A DNA stretch of 64,000 nucleotides from Lycium barbarum (Eukaryota > Streptophyta > Magnoliopsida > Solanales > Solanaceae). The stretch lies in the NCBI RefSeq assembly GCF_019175385.1, contig NC_083339.1, positions 51,636,282-51,700,281 of the forward strand, given 5' to 3'. Position numbers and translations under genes: made by a program. Shown in pieces: positions 34,876-45,633 of this stretch (position 1 is the stretch's first letter; each line of letters begins with the position of its first letter). A model generated the notes under the pieces. It worked only from the letters and a program-made list of their open reading frames with translations. It was not told the DNA's origin and made no database searches.

Positions 34876-35340
34876 TTAAAACTTTGCTGATTTCTGGGTT
34901 AGCTTTGTGAGTGGTACAGAAATAGAAGAAAAACCTTCAACAAATCTCCTGTAATAACCTGCTAAGCCCAGAAAGCTACGAACCTCCGTAAGAGTTGTGG
35001 GCCTTGGCCAAGTCTTCATGGCCTCAATCTTTTGGCTATCTACCTGAATACCATCGACTGAAACGATGTGCCCCAAAAATGTCACTGAGTTTAACCAAAA
35101 CTCACACTTAGAAAATTTGGCGAATAGCTCTCGAGTTTGAAGAACTCTAAGGGCAGTACGCAAATGTTCTGCATGTTCTGCCTCAGATCTAGAATACACC
35201 AAGATATCATCGATGAATACAATTACAAATAGATCTAGGAAGGGCCTGAAGACATTGTTCATCAAATCCATAAATACTGCCGGTGCATTAGTTAGCCCAA
35301 ATGACATTACCCGGAACTCAAAATGGCCATACTTGTTCTG
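34876..35340 (-). pseudogene. pol: Element D reverse transcriptase, C-terminal half
   Basis: Reads [21 protein letters not shown], catalytic [11 protein letters not shown], then [19 protein letters not shown] and [19 protein letters not shown]. It is joined to the N-terminal half by a one-base deletion near 35335 ([11 protein letters not shown] instead of [10 protein letters not shown]). Confidence 0.9.
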
Positions 35341-36500
35341 AAGGCTGTCTTAGGGATATCTTTCTCCCTAACTCTCACTTGATAATACCCGGACCTCAAA
35401 TATATCTTTGAAAACCATTTGGCACCTTGTAATTGGTCAAATAAGTCATCAATCCTCGGAAGAGGATATTTGTTCTTAATCGTCACCTTATACAATTGCC
35501 GATAGTCAATGCACATTCTCAAGGAGCCATCTTTCTTTCGGACAAACAATACGGGTACTCCCCACGGGGATGAACTAGGCCTAATAAAGCCTTTCTCAAG
35601 CAAGTCTTTCAATTCTGCGGGAGCCATTCTATAAGGAGGAATAGATATAGGCTTGGTGCCTGGAAACACATCAATAGAAAAGTCAATCTCCCGCTCGGGA
35701 GGAAGGCCTGGAACCTCTTCCGGGAACACATCCGGAAACTCATCCACTACGGGAACTGACTGAAGAGTCGGCGTTTCAGCTTCTTCATCTTGAACCTGAA
35801 CTAGATGATAAATACATCCTTTCGTGATCATTTTCCTTGCCCTTAGATAGGAGATAAACCTACCTTTTGGTGACGCAGTATTCCCTTTCCATTCTAAAAG
35901 TGGTTCTCCCGAAAATTGGAAACGAACCATTTTCATTCTACAATCGACATTGGCATAGTAAGAAACCAACCAATCCATGCCCATAATAACATCAAATTCT
36001 ACCATTTTTAACTCATGCAAGTCAATCATAGTACGACGGTCACAAACCACAACTATACAGTTTCTATATACTCGGCTAGTTATTACCGATTCACCAACGG
36101 GTATAGACACCTCAAAAGGTTTGATTGACTCCAGTTCGACTCTAAACCGACCCGCAATATACGGAGTAACATATGACAATGTGGAGCCCGAATCTATCAA
36201 AGCATACACATCATGAGAAAATACCGATAATATACCTGTGACCACATCAGTAGAAGACTCAAGATCTTGGCATCCAGTCAAAGCATAAATACGGTGCCGA
36301 GGACCGCTAGAACTGGGGACTCTCCCTCTGCCTCTACCATGGCCGACTGGCGCATGTGAACCTAGCCCCATAGGGTGTACAGATGTTGAAGATCCGGCTA
36401 CCGACCCTGAAGGCTGGGGCCTACCTCTACCATGAACTGAGGGGCAATCACGCATAATATGGCCTGGTCGACCACATGAATAGCAAACCTCTGAACCCAA
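35307..36500 (-). pseudogene. pol: Element D zinc knuckle, protease and RT N-terminal half
   Basis: A 397-codon frame runs from the end of gag into pol without a break, showing the clade's single gag-pol frame. It starts with the CCHC knuckle ([14 protein letters not shown]). The protease active site is [14 protein letters not shown], the canonical DSG; then come [17 protein letters not shown], the full linker, and the RT fingers ([29 protein letters not shown]). At the first RT metal ligand the motif reads [12 protein letters not shown], Tyr in place of the usual Asp, a loss like that in element G. Confidence 0.9.
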
Positions 36501-37619
36501 TCGGAATGGACCCCAATGTAACTTCCTACACTGGGAACATCATGGCACGAGTGGCCTCGCCTGACCCGAATTACCACTGAACTGAGAACCCAAAAAGGTC
36601 TAACTCGGCCCGGAATGAGTGGATCTATCAAATCTCTGGCCTAAAAACTGTGGAGGCGCACTAGTCATAGAATGGCCTGAATGCCTAGAAAATTGTTGTC
36701 TGTGCCCGCCTCTATACTCTATTATCGGACGAAGATCTAGCCCTCTTGCTATGTCCCCTATCATGCTCACACTCACTTCTTTGTTGTTGTAGACTTTCTT
36801 CTAAATTTTGAGCATGAGCCTGAATGCGTGAAAAATTCATATTGTCCTGAAGGGACGCAGTCAAGCACCTATCCATCAAATGTGGCCCTAGGCCTTTCAC
36901 AAATCGGTGCACTCGGTCACCCATATCTGCTACCATGGCCGAAGTATACCTAGCCAAAGAATTGAAGCGGAGACTATACTCTAAAGCACTCATGCTACCT
37001 TGCCTCAAATTAAGGAACTTATCGGCTCTAGCTCACCGAACCTCTGGAGGCAAATAATGTCGGAGGAAAGCATCTACAAATTCTTGCCATACCGGGGGAG
37101 GCGCATTGGCTCCCCGTGAAGCCATCCAAACCGTGTACCAATGGATCGGACATCCCTCAATCTATAGGATGCTAACTCTACCGATTCGGTGTCCGAAGCA
37201 TGTATCAAACAAAGCGTCCTTAACATTCCAGCAATAAAATTCTGAGGGTCCTCATCCGGCTTTGATCCAAAGAATTCCGGAGGGTTCAAGCTAATGAAGT
37301 CATGGGCCCTTGCACTAACAGCCCTATCACCTTGCCCCGTACTTTGCCGCTGAGTCTGGGCAGCAACCAATTGAGTAAGCAAATGAATGGCCTCATTTAT
37401 ATATTGGCCTGAAGCATCCGGTGGAGGAGCCGGAGGTGCTGGAGCTGGGGCAGAGGCTCCCTCACTCTCCTAAGAAATAGGCACTGACTGGGAGGACTGA
37501 GATTGAGCCGCATTCTGGGACTCACTTTCCTCTACAACTGTTAGCGGTGCTCTTTCAGCCCGTTTTTCTGCCACTGTCTTGCCCTTTTGGGTTGCTGTAG
37601 CCTTTCTCTTTACAGGCAT
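36501..37619 (-). pseudogene. gag: Element D gag, broken
   Basis: The start MPVKRKATATQKGKTVAEKR (ATG at 37619-37617) parallels element B's Gag. TAG at 37470-37472 interrupts codon 50, where B has Glu. The frame then runs on through LLTQLVAAQTQRQ and FISLNPPEFFGSKPDEDP. It loses one base near 37150 (DVRSIGTRFG instead of a DVxxQWYTVW-type sequence) and shifts. MRQGSMSALEYSLRFNSLARY and a basic region are read in another frame, and further frame changes precede the knuckle. Confidence 0.88.
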
Positions 37620-37814
37620 CTCCGAAATACATAATACATGAAATGGTTAAGGGAAATAAGTTCTTATATCATAGCTCTATCGCACGATCTTATGAAGAAA
37701 GAAGGTCATTCATTCCTAAAATGCCCGCAGCCTCTTGTTTATAAGTGTGGCGCGCAACACACCCATAACCAAGACTCTACTAGACACGGCTCGTAGACAC
37801 ACCCTAGGAGAGAA

Positions 37815-37828
37815 CTGCTCTGATACCA
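37815..37828 (-). other. Element D primer binding site
   Basis: CTGCTCTGATACCA is the reverse complement of the initiator-Met primer site, four bases from the LTR edge. Bases 37620-37814 are leader. Confidence 0.92.
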
Positions 37829-37832
37829 CTTT

Positions 37833-38540
37833 TTTCACGACCCAACCGGAGGGCCGCGACGGGCACCCGGTGCTAGCCCACCCGGGCACCTCTTAACATA
37901 CCTTTACATTTACATCAAGGTGAGCCACATATTAAATCATACATTTCTATTCATCAATCATACTAATCCCATTGGACAACAATACCTTTATATCAACATT
38001 AGCAACTATGCCCATATCAATGTACATAAGCCGACGAGGCTAACAAAATGATATCCAAAATATAGGCCGACAAGGCCAAACACATCTAACCATATACACA
38101 TGTCTACGAGCCTCTAAGGTGAGTATGTCATATCATATAGGCGGGACAGGACCCCGCAATGCCCATAAATATGTACACAAAAGAATCAATACCAAAAGTT
38201 ATAGCTCTGAATGAGATGGAGCTCCGCTATGTAGTCCCTGAGAAATTTACCTATGGATCAAACCTATCTCCCTGGCCACCTGCGGGCATGACGCAGCGTC
38301 CACAAACAAAAGGACGTCAGTATGAAGAATGTACCGAGTACATAAAGCATGATCAATATCCTTATAGAAGCATAATAAGCAACATAAGAAATAGCATAAG
38401 ATGAGAGATAGTCGTATCATTGTCATAAGCAGTTACTTGCTTCTCATGGGGACTTTCCGTTTCTAATGCATGATTGTGTACATACATCCATATCCATATC
38501 TGTATCCGTATTCATATCCGTACTCATTTACATTTCGTAT
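37833..38540 (-). repeat. Element D 5' LTR, U5 side only
   Basis: It begins TTTCACGACC, where all relatives have TGTCACGACC, so the terminal CA (minus sense) carries a G-to-T change at 37834. It matches the D 3' LTR from 30026 to about 30585 but contains an extra ~190 bp. It stops matching at about 38540, so promoter and U3 are lost and the copy could not be transcribed from its own 5' LTR. Confidence 0.85.
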
Positions 38541-39354
38541 CAAGTGAGATTTAAAAGAGGATTATGCTAAGTTATATATCCAGGAAATCATCCGATTGCA
38601 TTTGACTCCTTTTTCTATCCTTTCAGATTGTGGTGCTCAGTTCACAGCAAACTTTTGGAAATCCTTTCAAAAAGGATTAGGCACAAGGGTGAACCTCAGC
38701 ACAACTTTTCACTCTCAAACAAATAGACAGGCAGAGCGCATTATTCAGATTCTTAAGGATATGTTGAGGGAGTGTGTTATCGATTTTAAAGGTAATTAGG
38801 ATGGTCATCTACCCCTCATTTAGTTTTCATATAATAACAACTACCACTCTAGTATCCAGAAGGCACCATTTGAGGCCTTGTATGGGCGAAGATGTAGATT
38901 GCCAACTGGTTGGTTCGAAATTGGCGAAGCAGGGTTATTGGGACCAGACTTGGTCTATTAGGCTAGAAAGAAAGTCAAGTTGATTCAAGAGCGTTTGAAG
39001 ACGGCTCAGAGTCGCCAAAAGTCCTTTTCGGACATGCGGCGTAGAGACTACGATTTTCGAGTTGATAATTGGGTGTTTCGAAAAGTTTCGCCTATAAAAG
39101 GCGTTATGATATTTGGGAACAAGGGGAATCCTAGTCCCCGCTATATTGGGTGATATAAAATCCTGTGAAGGATCGCGCAGGTGGCTTATGAATTAGAATT
39201 GCCACAAGAATTAGCCGTTGTACACCTAGTGGTCCATGTGTCTATGTTGAAAAAATTCATGGGAGACCCGTCTCTTGTGGTTCCCACGGAGATTACATGC
39301 GTAAAAGATAGCCTATCTTATGAAGAGATTCCAGAGGCTATTCTTGATCGTCAA
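38541..39354 (+). pseudogene. pol: Orphan chromovirus integrase C-terminal fragment
   Basis: Plus-strand integrase from the middle of the core: YIQEIIRLH, LSDCGAQFTANFWKSFQKGLG, QAERIIQILKDMLRECVIDF, YHSSIQKAPFEALYGRR, then a GNPSPRYIG-type region and QVAYELELPQELAVVH, VVHVSMLKKFMGD, EEIPEAILDRQ. Stops lie at 38798, 38821 and near 38959 and 39151. In the second catalytic motif the Asp is present (SDCGAQF, usually SDRGAQF). It is truncated on the left at element D's broken LTR and on the right by LTR H (flank GTCAA). It belongs to a chromovirus family distinct from A, B and D. Confidence 0.85.
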
Positions 39355-39963
39355 TGTCACGACCTAAACCGATCAGCCACGACTAGTGCCCGAGCTGGAC
39401 ACTCGTATATGAACCTGCTAGATATAATCTGGAAATTTGTAAAAGCATGTTGTAGATTCATAATGTCATATATCAGAATGAACTTGTCTCCTGAGGAGTC
39501 ACAAGTAACCAAGACATAACAAAATATACAACCCGACAAGGCTGCCACTATATACGGGTATATCCAAAATGAACTACGTCGATATAGCTGACCAAAACAT
39601 ATATATATAACCCATACATGTCTACAGACCTCTAAGAGCCCCGTCGTATCCCTGGATATGCATAATTCTATATCAAAGGATCTGTACAAAAGTGACTCAA
39701 GCTCGGGAACAATGGAGCTCTCCAAGCAGCTGGGCAGAAGTCTTAGGCTGGAGGATCACCAAACTGAGTGTCTGTACCTGCGGGCATGAAACGCAGCCCC
39801 CGAAGAAAGGGGGTCAGTACGGAAAATGTACTGAATATATAAAGCATGAAGCACAATAATGAAGATCATGACAGAATGAAAAGATGACAGGAGATAAGTA
39901 CGATAATCAACGGATACCAATGCATTTGTACCTGATGTGTGAATCATGCATATATATACTTTG

Positions 39964-40151
39964 TATACCGTACCCGGCCTATTGTGGGACTCGGTGAGTG
40001 AAGTCATATACATACATTTATACCGTACCCGACCCTTTAGTAAAGGACTCGGTGAAATCTATCTATATATACCGTACCCAGCCCTTTAGTAAGGGATTCG
40101 GTGAAATCTATATATATATATACCGTACCCGGCCCTTTAGTAAGGGACTCG

Positions 40152-40247
<96 letters not shown>

Positions 40248-40283
40248 GTACCCGGCCCTTTAGTAAGGGACTCGGTGAGATAA
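39964..40283. repeat. Minisatellite of TACCCGGCCCTTTAGTAAGGGACTCGG units plus (CT)n(AT)n
   Basis: Five imperfect units of about 50 bp, each with CCCTTTAGTAAGGG, an inverted repeat able to form a small stem. Units four and five are separated by (CT)18-type and (AT)25-type runs (40157-40193 and 40194-40244). Confidence 0.88.
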
Positions 40284-41206
40284 TGCAATGAAAATGTATA
40301 CGAATGCCAAGCCTTTCATTAGTAACTCATAATCCTGTATGAAGACTCTTTTGTGAATGCACAATCATGTTATCTCATGATATCTTTTGAAAGAGTTATT
40401 ATCGAGGTGAGAACACTTAGTATTAGGGGCAATCATGTAAAAATGAATCATCATTTGGGATTCGAGAGAATAGATAGGATGACCTAACACTTGGGGGACT
40501 AAAGACAACTATCATGTCAAGTACTAGTGAGAACTATAGTTCATTGGAGTCACATGTGTTCGTCGTTTGTTCATTTTAGGTAATTCATGCCAAAGAAGGA
40601 AGAAGGGATAGCTTTACATATCTTGAAGCTTATCTATTCGCCCAACTTCTACTTCTTGAACTCGCAAATCTACAATCAAGGGAATTCATACTATTGTTAG
40701 GCTCGTTATCAAGTGCTTATCTTAAGCCTTTAAATTAACTCTTTCTAGAATCTGCCGAAATTTTGGCAGAATCTCCCCGGTTTATATCCTTAGCCCGAAA
40801 TCACAATACCAACAACTAACAACAACAACCACAATACTATCATCAACAACGTTACCATCAATGTACAAATACTCCACAAGACATCCCATATGATGTTTAT
40901 CCGATTTTTCAACCAACTACTTCATTATACGACCATTTGATCGCTCAATTTCCGTAAATAAACCAAAAGTAATATCAATAGGGAGAGATTCATACCTTAT
41001 TCTTACTAAAACAGCAATATCCTTAATATTCACTTCGAATCCAAGCCAAAATCCACCGCCACACGATCTGATAGTCACCGCTATACACCACCCGAGCCTT
41101 AATTTGTTGAAATCACTCAAATCCCTCAACTTTTTGTGACACAAATGCCCTTAGGTGTTGCTGAGCTCTAGGATCTGTTTTTGGAGTAAAAAAATGAGAT
41201 TTTGGT

Positions 41207-41217
41207 CCTTATATAGG
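41207..41217 (-). promoter_or_regulatory. TATA box of LTR H
   Basis: CCTATATAAGG in minus sense, a strong match to plant TATA boxes, about 40 bp downstream of the CGCGAACGCG array at 41255-41322. Confidence 0.75.
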
Positions 41218-41254
41218 TGGGTAAAGTCGGTGAAAACCGACTCAATAATTGACC

Positions 41255-41322
41255 TTCGCGAACGCGATGGTCTGGAATTTCCATGGCCATCGCGAACGCG
41301 AGGCCATCTTGCGAACGCGAAG
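41255..41322. promoter_or_regulatory. CGCGAACGCG array in LTR H
   Basis: Three spaced copies of the CGCGAACGCG type (the last with TGCGAACGCG), each an imperfect palindrome with two or three CpG. They lie upstream of the TATA box in minus sense. Confidence 0.65.
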
Positions 41323-41496
41323 GGCAATTTTGCCCAGTTTGGCCAATTTTTCATCTTCCGCCTATTTGACCTCCAATCCTTCCAATACTTCTCATACATG
41401 ATCGTAGAACCTTCTAACCATAAAATAGGCGCATATCACTCCAGTGTTCACAGTTGACATCTACGGAACTCAACATCCAACCTACGAGGTGTAACA

Positions 41497-41531
41497 TTCT
41501 CCCCCCTTAGAAACATTCGTCCTCGAATGTT
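41497..41531 (-). other. Polypurine tract and hairpin beside LTR H
   Basis: TTCTCCCCCCTTAG (a purine tract in minus sense), then the conserved inverted repeat at 41512-41531. Confidence 0.88.
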
Positions 41532-41707
41532 AAATTCTTAGGAATTCTACAGAAATTTTGCCAGAGTTCCCTTTGTAAATATATCAATCCAACCTGTACA
41601 CAGTAAACCAAGATGATTCCACACACAGGGCCACATACTAATAAATACGACAATATGGCCTCACATGACCAATTATAATAGCTATAAGTAAATCCAATAC
41701 CTGGGGG

Positions 41708-41864
41708 TTATGATGTCTCAACCTGGGCCTCCTGGGACAACGGGAACAAGTGAGGGTACTTAGTCTTCATCTCCTTTTCCGCCTACCAAGTCATCTCCTC
41801 GACATTATTTTTTCTCCAGAGTACTTTAACAGAAGCCACATCCTTAGTTCATAACCGACGGACT
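41708..41864 (-). pseudogene. pol: pol tail of the H/I-family element
   Basis: The minus strand reads the last part of a chromovirus pol (VKVLWRKN, LFPLSQEAQVETS, stop near 41708). At about 41864 the sequence leaves pol and enters LTR-like sequence of another family (fragment P), so integrase, RT and gag are missing from this copy. Confidence 0.72.
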
Positions 41865-42219
41865 CCGATGTCCTATCGACGAGCGATTTGTTTCGTTGGA
41901 AACTACCCTCGACGAACTTCATTTTAGGATTTTAAAACACCTTATAACACTTCATATGCTAAGAGATATTCTTTCCTTAAGTTGGACAAAAATTTTCACA
42001 CAAAACTTTATCCATCCTTTCTCCAAAGTCGTACTACTCCATTTCTTCCACTCATTTCCTTATAAAGCCTTTCGGTATACCTCATATACATCCTTCACTC
42101 ATTAAATATACTTAATAATTCTTTCTCCTTATATTCCAAAGTATTTTTACTTAACCATAACTCAACATACCTATCTTTCAAATTTGATAAGTGTTTATTC
42201 GAAGATACGGGGAGTAACA
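41865..42219 (-). repeat. LTR fragment P, first ~355 bp of an LTR
   Basis: The right end GGAGTAACA reads TGTTACTCC in minus sense, followed by polypurine tract and hairpin. Its interior (GTTTCCAACG, TAGGACATCGG motifs in minus sense) resembles the start of LTR F at 47082-47450. It is joined abruptly to H's pol tail, with ATAGGACATCGG near the junction. Confidence 0.75.
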
Positions 42220-42254
42220 TCCTTCCCCCCTTAAAACATTCGTCCTCGAATGTT
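42220..42254 (-). other. Polypurine tract and hairpin beside fragment P
   Basis: CCTTCCCCCCTT, then the conserved inverted repeat at 42235-42254. Confidence 0.85.
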
Positions 42255-45190
42255 GTAATGCGCCGATCCTTAATGTTCGCATTGAATTGTTGTTCACTTA
42301 CCGTATACTTATAGTATAATTTGGTCAGTTTCGTCCTGTTTTTTCTTAGCTCTGTATCAAATTCATTTATAAGTCGTACAGTCTTCAATTCTCATGTATA
42401 TAATCGCAAGTCAACTAGTATTCCGTTCTTATTCTGTCTTCATTCCTGTGGTTTAACTAGCCACGCCACAGCTACTCGTCGTCCTGTGAGCGTCCTTCCT
42501 CTTCGTTCCTCATTTCTTTATTAACGGATAACTCCCTTGCTCGAATACAACACTTTCTTTGGTTGACTCCTCCGATACTATCTTAGTTATCCCTACTTGT
42601 AGTTGTTGAGCTTAGATACGTGCTAGATTATCCCCTCGTAATTCATCAGTCAAGCTCTCTGATTCATCGTTATTTTTCTTATACTAACGTCGAGTTACTT
42701 GTTCGGCGGTACTCTACTACTGACAAATCCTTACTTTTAACGGTTACGTTTCTTCAACTATCCGTCTTAATTCCTTCCCATGATCAGTTATAACCATATC
42801 CCCAATACAATTTCTTAAATACGTACATTCCTAATGTTCTATCACCATCCTTATTATTCCTCGTACAATAATCATAGTTCAAACTGATCTATAGCTCACA
42901 ATATCTTTGAGTTCTTGTCAAAACTCTACCTTTAATTCTTTTGCCTCAAATCTTGCAATATAACTTCTAATTATAAAGTTAGGGCAATTCTCACTTTACC
43001 ACAACTTCTTTTCCAACATCGGTATGGTATACTTACCCTTGATTTCCTTATCCCGGTGACCACTTAGTTAGTTGTCATTCCTTTTCCGGTGTGTCCATTC
43101 CCATCTGCAGGGCATAACCTTATGCTGATGGTTCATATAATTTTATAATACATACCCTTATGCTCAGTATGGTTAGTGACCTATGATATACTTCCTAATT
43201 TCTGGTGATGCTGGTTCGAAACCCAAAGGCAATCGTTGAGTGAACTGTATCTTTTTTTGTGTTAGTTGACCTAAGCCGCACCCTTACTGTTCCTCTCCTT
43301 AGAGACCGCCACACCTCTTATCGTTACTCCTTTTATTAAGATTCTCATATTTTTCCTTTAGTATCAAGATTTTCTTCCGTTATAACCCAAAGTATCCTTT
43401 TTACTCATCATCCATTTCGTCATTCTCTTTGTAGTTAGCTTGCAGACCTTTCTTACTATCTTTATTACTCTTTAGGATACATCGCTGCCTATTTAGGTGC
43501 GGCACAAATTTCCCTAGTCTAGAAATATCATATCTCACGTCCACATGAAGTATTCTCTTGATCCATTTTAATTTCGTTTCATATCTGCTTTGTGGTATGC
43601 TTATCTTTAATTCGTTCTTGCTCCCTCTTAATGCATTTTTGATATGCCACTACGTCCTGAATTTCAGCCTCTTTAAGCTAATGTCTTTCTTTCTTTGGAA
43701 TTTTGACAATGACATACCTCATTTCAGGACTAGATCTGCTTTTCCCCCCTTTTAAAGGGTGTTTTCATACACTAGTAACTCCCGAATATCAGTAGTCATC
43801 GGCCAAACCCTAATGATCCTTTAACTCTTTTGGTCTTTTATAATACCAGAATTCTCTCATCGTATAGCGTGACTTATTTTTCTTTCTGCTAATTTAGAGC
43901 TTTGCATTTAAACGATGCGCTTTACAGATCTATTCTCGCTGCCTTCTTTAAGGCCCTTCTACTTCTACCTTTTATGATTGAACATTTCCCAAATCAACGG
44001 GTTAATAGGAACATTGGAATCCATCAAAACATTTTACGGAACGTTTGGTCACACTTTGCTCTTTTTATCCCTCGTCTTCCTCCACAACTATTATCACTGA
44101 AATTCTTCTTACTCTGAGTTTCCGGTCTCACTTTACGTCTACAATATATCATTGAGAGTTAATATGTTACACTCTTCCACTTCCACTATCAATTCTTTTA
44201 TTCACTTAGCTCACTTATCCCAAATTTTTCTTGACTACTTATTTTCATCCCACCTATGAGTTGTAGTTCTTCCAATGTTCTGCCACTTCTTGTTCGTGTC
44301 GTGAAATCCTTGCAAATATACTCTCTTCTTTCTTCTCTCTCCCACCGCCAAGGCTAGTCCATTAGTGTACCGATCCTATTTTCATCCTCAATCCTTCCTT
44401 GAGTTCCTTCCTCCTCGAGCGCCCTTCTCCACTTGTTATTTTATAATATTGACCCTGAAGTTCGTGAAATATTCCTTTAAAAGCGCAAATCTGTTCTATT
44501 CTTAAATCATCTCTTAGGAAAGCTTCTCCGTTTCCGAGGCATCCATGTCAGTATAACTACACATTTATCCCTTTATATACCCCCTCGAGAGCTAAAAATC
44601 TCTTAGTATCGTTGCAAGGCCTGATCATTCTCTCTCTTACTTCAAATCCCTATTTGTGGTTACTATCCTTTAGTCCCACTTATCGAAGTCTGTTCTCTAA
44701 CCCCACACATTCATCTTTTGTTCCTTATACCTTTTCCTTTGCTCTATAAATTCTAATCTTCTACTACTTCCTATATACTCACTTTCTTCCTTTCCCTGAT
44801 GTTATAGCATTAGGACTTTCCAACTCTAACCTGTAGTGAAAATAACATCAACTTACCTTGTAACCTTTGTCACTTGAACTTCACTACCCTGTTCGATTAA
44901 TGCCTTCAGTATATAGCAACGTCGGTTGCTGGGACACACATACCAGTTGTCACAACCACATATGGGATGTCATACACATACATATATATGTTTACTAATG
45001 CCTCGCTTGCAAAGTATTTCCAAATACTATTCGAACCCATCCTAATTCTAGAGCTGTGATGCACTTTCTTTCTCTTTGCCGGTCTAGTCCGCCTCATCCT
45101 TCGCGACCTCTCCGCATACTCCAATTTCCCTTAGGCTACTCTCGCTTCTCATCTGTCTCTTATATCTGAATTTGTAGGACTCTTAATATA
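42255..45190 (-). other. Non-coding, pyrimidine-rich (plus strand) element interior
   Basis: About 2.9 kb without a credible gene and without gag or pol motifs in any frame I read. The plus strand is strongly enriched in C and T, so the element's sense RNA would be purine-rich. It lies between a polypurine tract and a gag-position ORF, like the interior of a non-autonomous LTR element. The interior at 57738-61854 has the same skew. Confidence 0.6.
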
Positions 45191-45292
45191 CTTCCCAGGA
45201 GGTCACCCATCCTCGTATTACTCTCACCCGAGCACGCTTAACCTTGGAGTGCTAATGGGATCCGATGCATTAGTGCTGGTACGATCGCATCC
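45191..45292 (-). ncRNA. 5S rRNA-derived sequence (incomplete)
   Basis: The minus strand starts GGATGCGATCGTACCAGC, runs through CACTAATGCATCGGATCCCA, then GTTAAGCGTGCTCGGG and ends GGATGGGTGACCTCCTGGG. This is recognisably plant 5S rRNA from its 5' end through box A, the intermediate element and box C. It matches about 100 of 120 bases with scattered changes (for example CATCGG for CACCGG and AAGG for GAAG) and lacks the 3' end, so it is not a functional 5S gene. It could be a 5S-derived SINE, part of a Cassandra-type TRIM LTR (known to carry 5S sequence), or a captured pseudogene. Confidence 0.88.
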
Positions 45293-45633
45293 ACCCTATT
45301 GCGTGACCTTTATCACATAACCTAGAACAACGTGAAGTTATAACGGATCCCAATAAATTCTCGTAATACATCTCCCTTCAGATTAAAAGGGATCTCTTGT
45401 GCTTCCGACTAAGCAAATGCTAATTTGGCCTTTGAAATTCTCAATAATCACCTCCAATCTGCATATATGACTACTTTTCATCCCAAATTTCAAGATTCCC
45501 AATGGTGGCAAAAATACCTTGATCGTAGTTACTTATAAATACTTTGGTTATTGGTCCCTTTAGGATTTCCGCTCGCCGCTATTAAGTAGTAACTTACAGT
45601 AAATGCACACACATAGGAAATTCCAATAAACAC
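45293..45633. other. Non-coding stretch between 5S-like sequence and acidic ORF
   Basis: No gene or recognisable element seen. Confidence 0.5.

Larger units (their letters stand above)
30026..38540 (-). mobile_element. Element D: Tekay/Del-type retrotransposon, 5' LTR truncated
   Basis: Minus-strand order from the right: partial 5' LTR (37833-38540), primer site, gag, pol, hairpin, polypurine tract and 3' LTR (30026-32621). It inserted in G's 3' ORF; GCTAC at 30021-30025 is the presumed target duplication. Its right-hand partner cannot be found because the 5' LTR is cut at about 38540. D is of the same lineage as A and B but has a different LTR sequence. Confidence 0.92.
39355..41496 (-). 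repeat. LTR H (2142 bp)
   Basis: Limits TGTCACGACC and GAGGTGTAACA, followed on the right by polypurine tract and hairpin, so it is a 3' LTR in minus sense. It contains a hairpin minisatellite (39964-40283), a CT/AT compound microsatellite, a palindromic CTGCCGAAATTTTGGCAG element (about 40750), a CG array (41255-41322) and a clean TATA box. LTR I at 50168 is the same family with a deletion of about 640 bp. Confidence 0.92.

Noticed and set aside
42095..42388. 97-codon minus-strand open frame
   Set aside because: It spans LTR fragment P, the polypurine tract and interior, so it cannot be a natural gene.
45191..45292. Functional 5S rRNA gene
   Set aside because: The last ~18 bases are missing or unrecognisable, there are several substitutions in conserved positions, and no T-run terminator follows.
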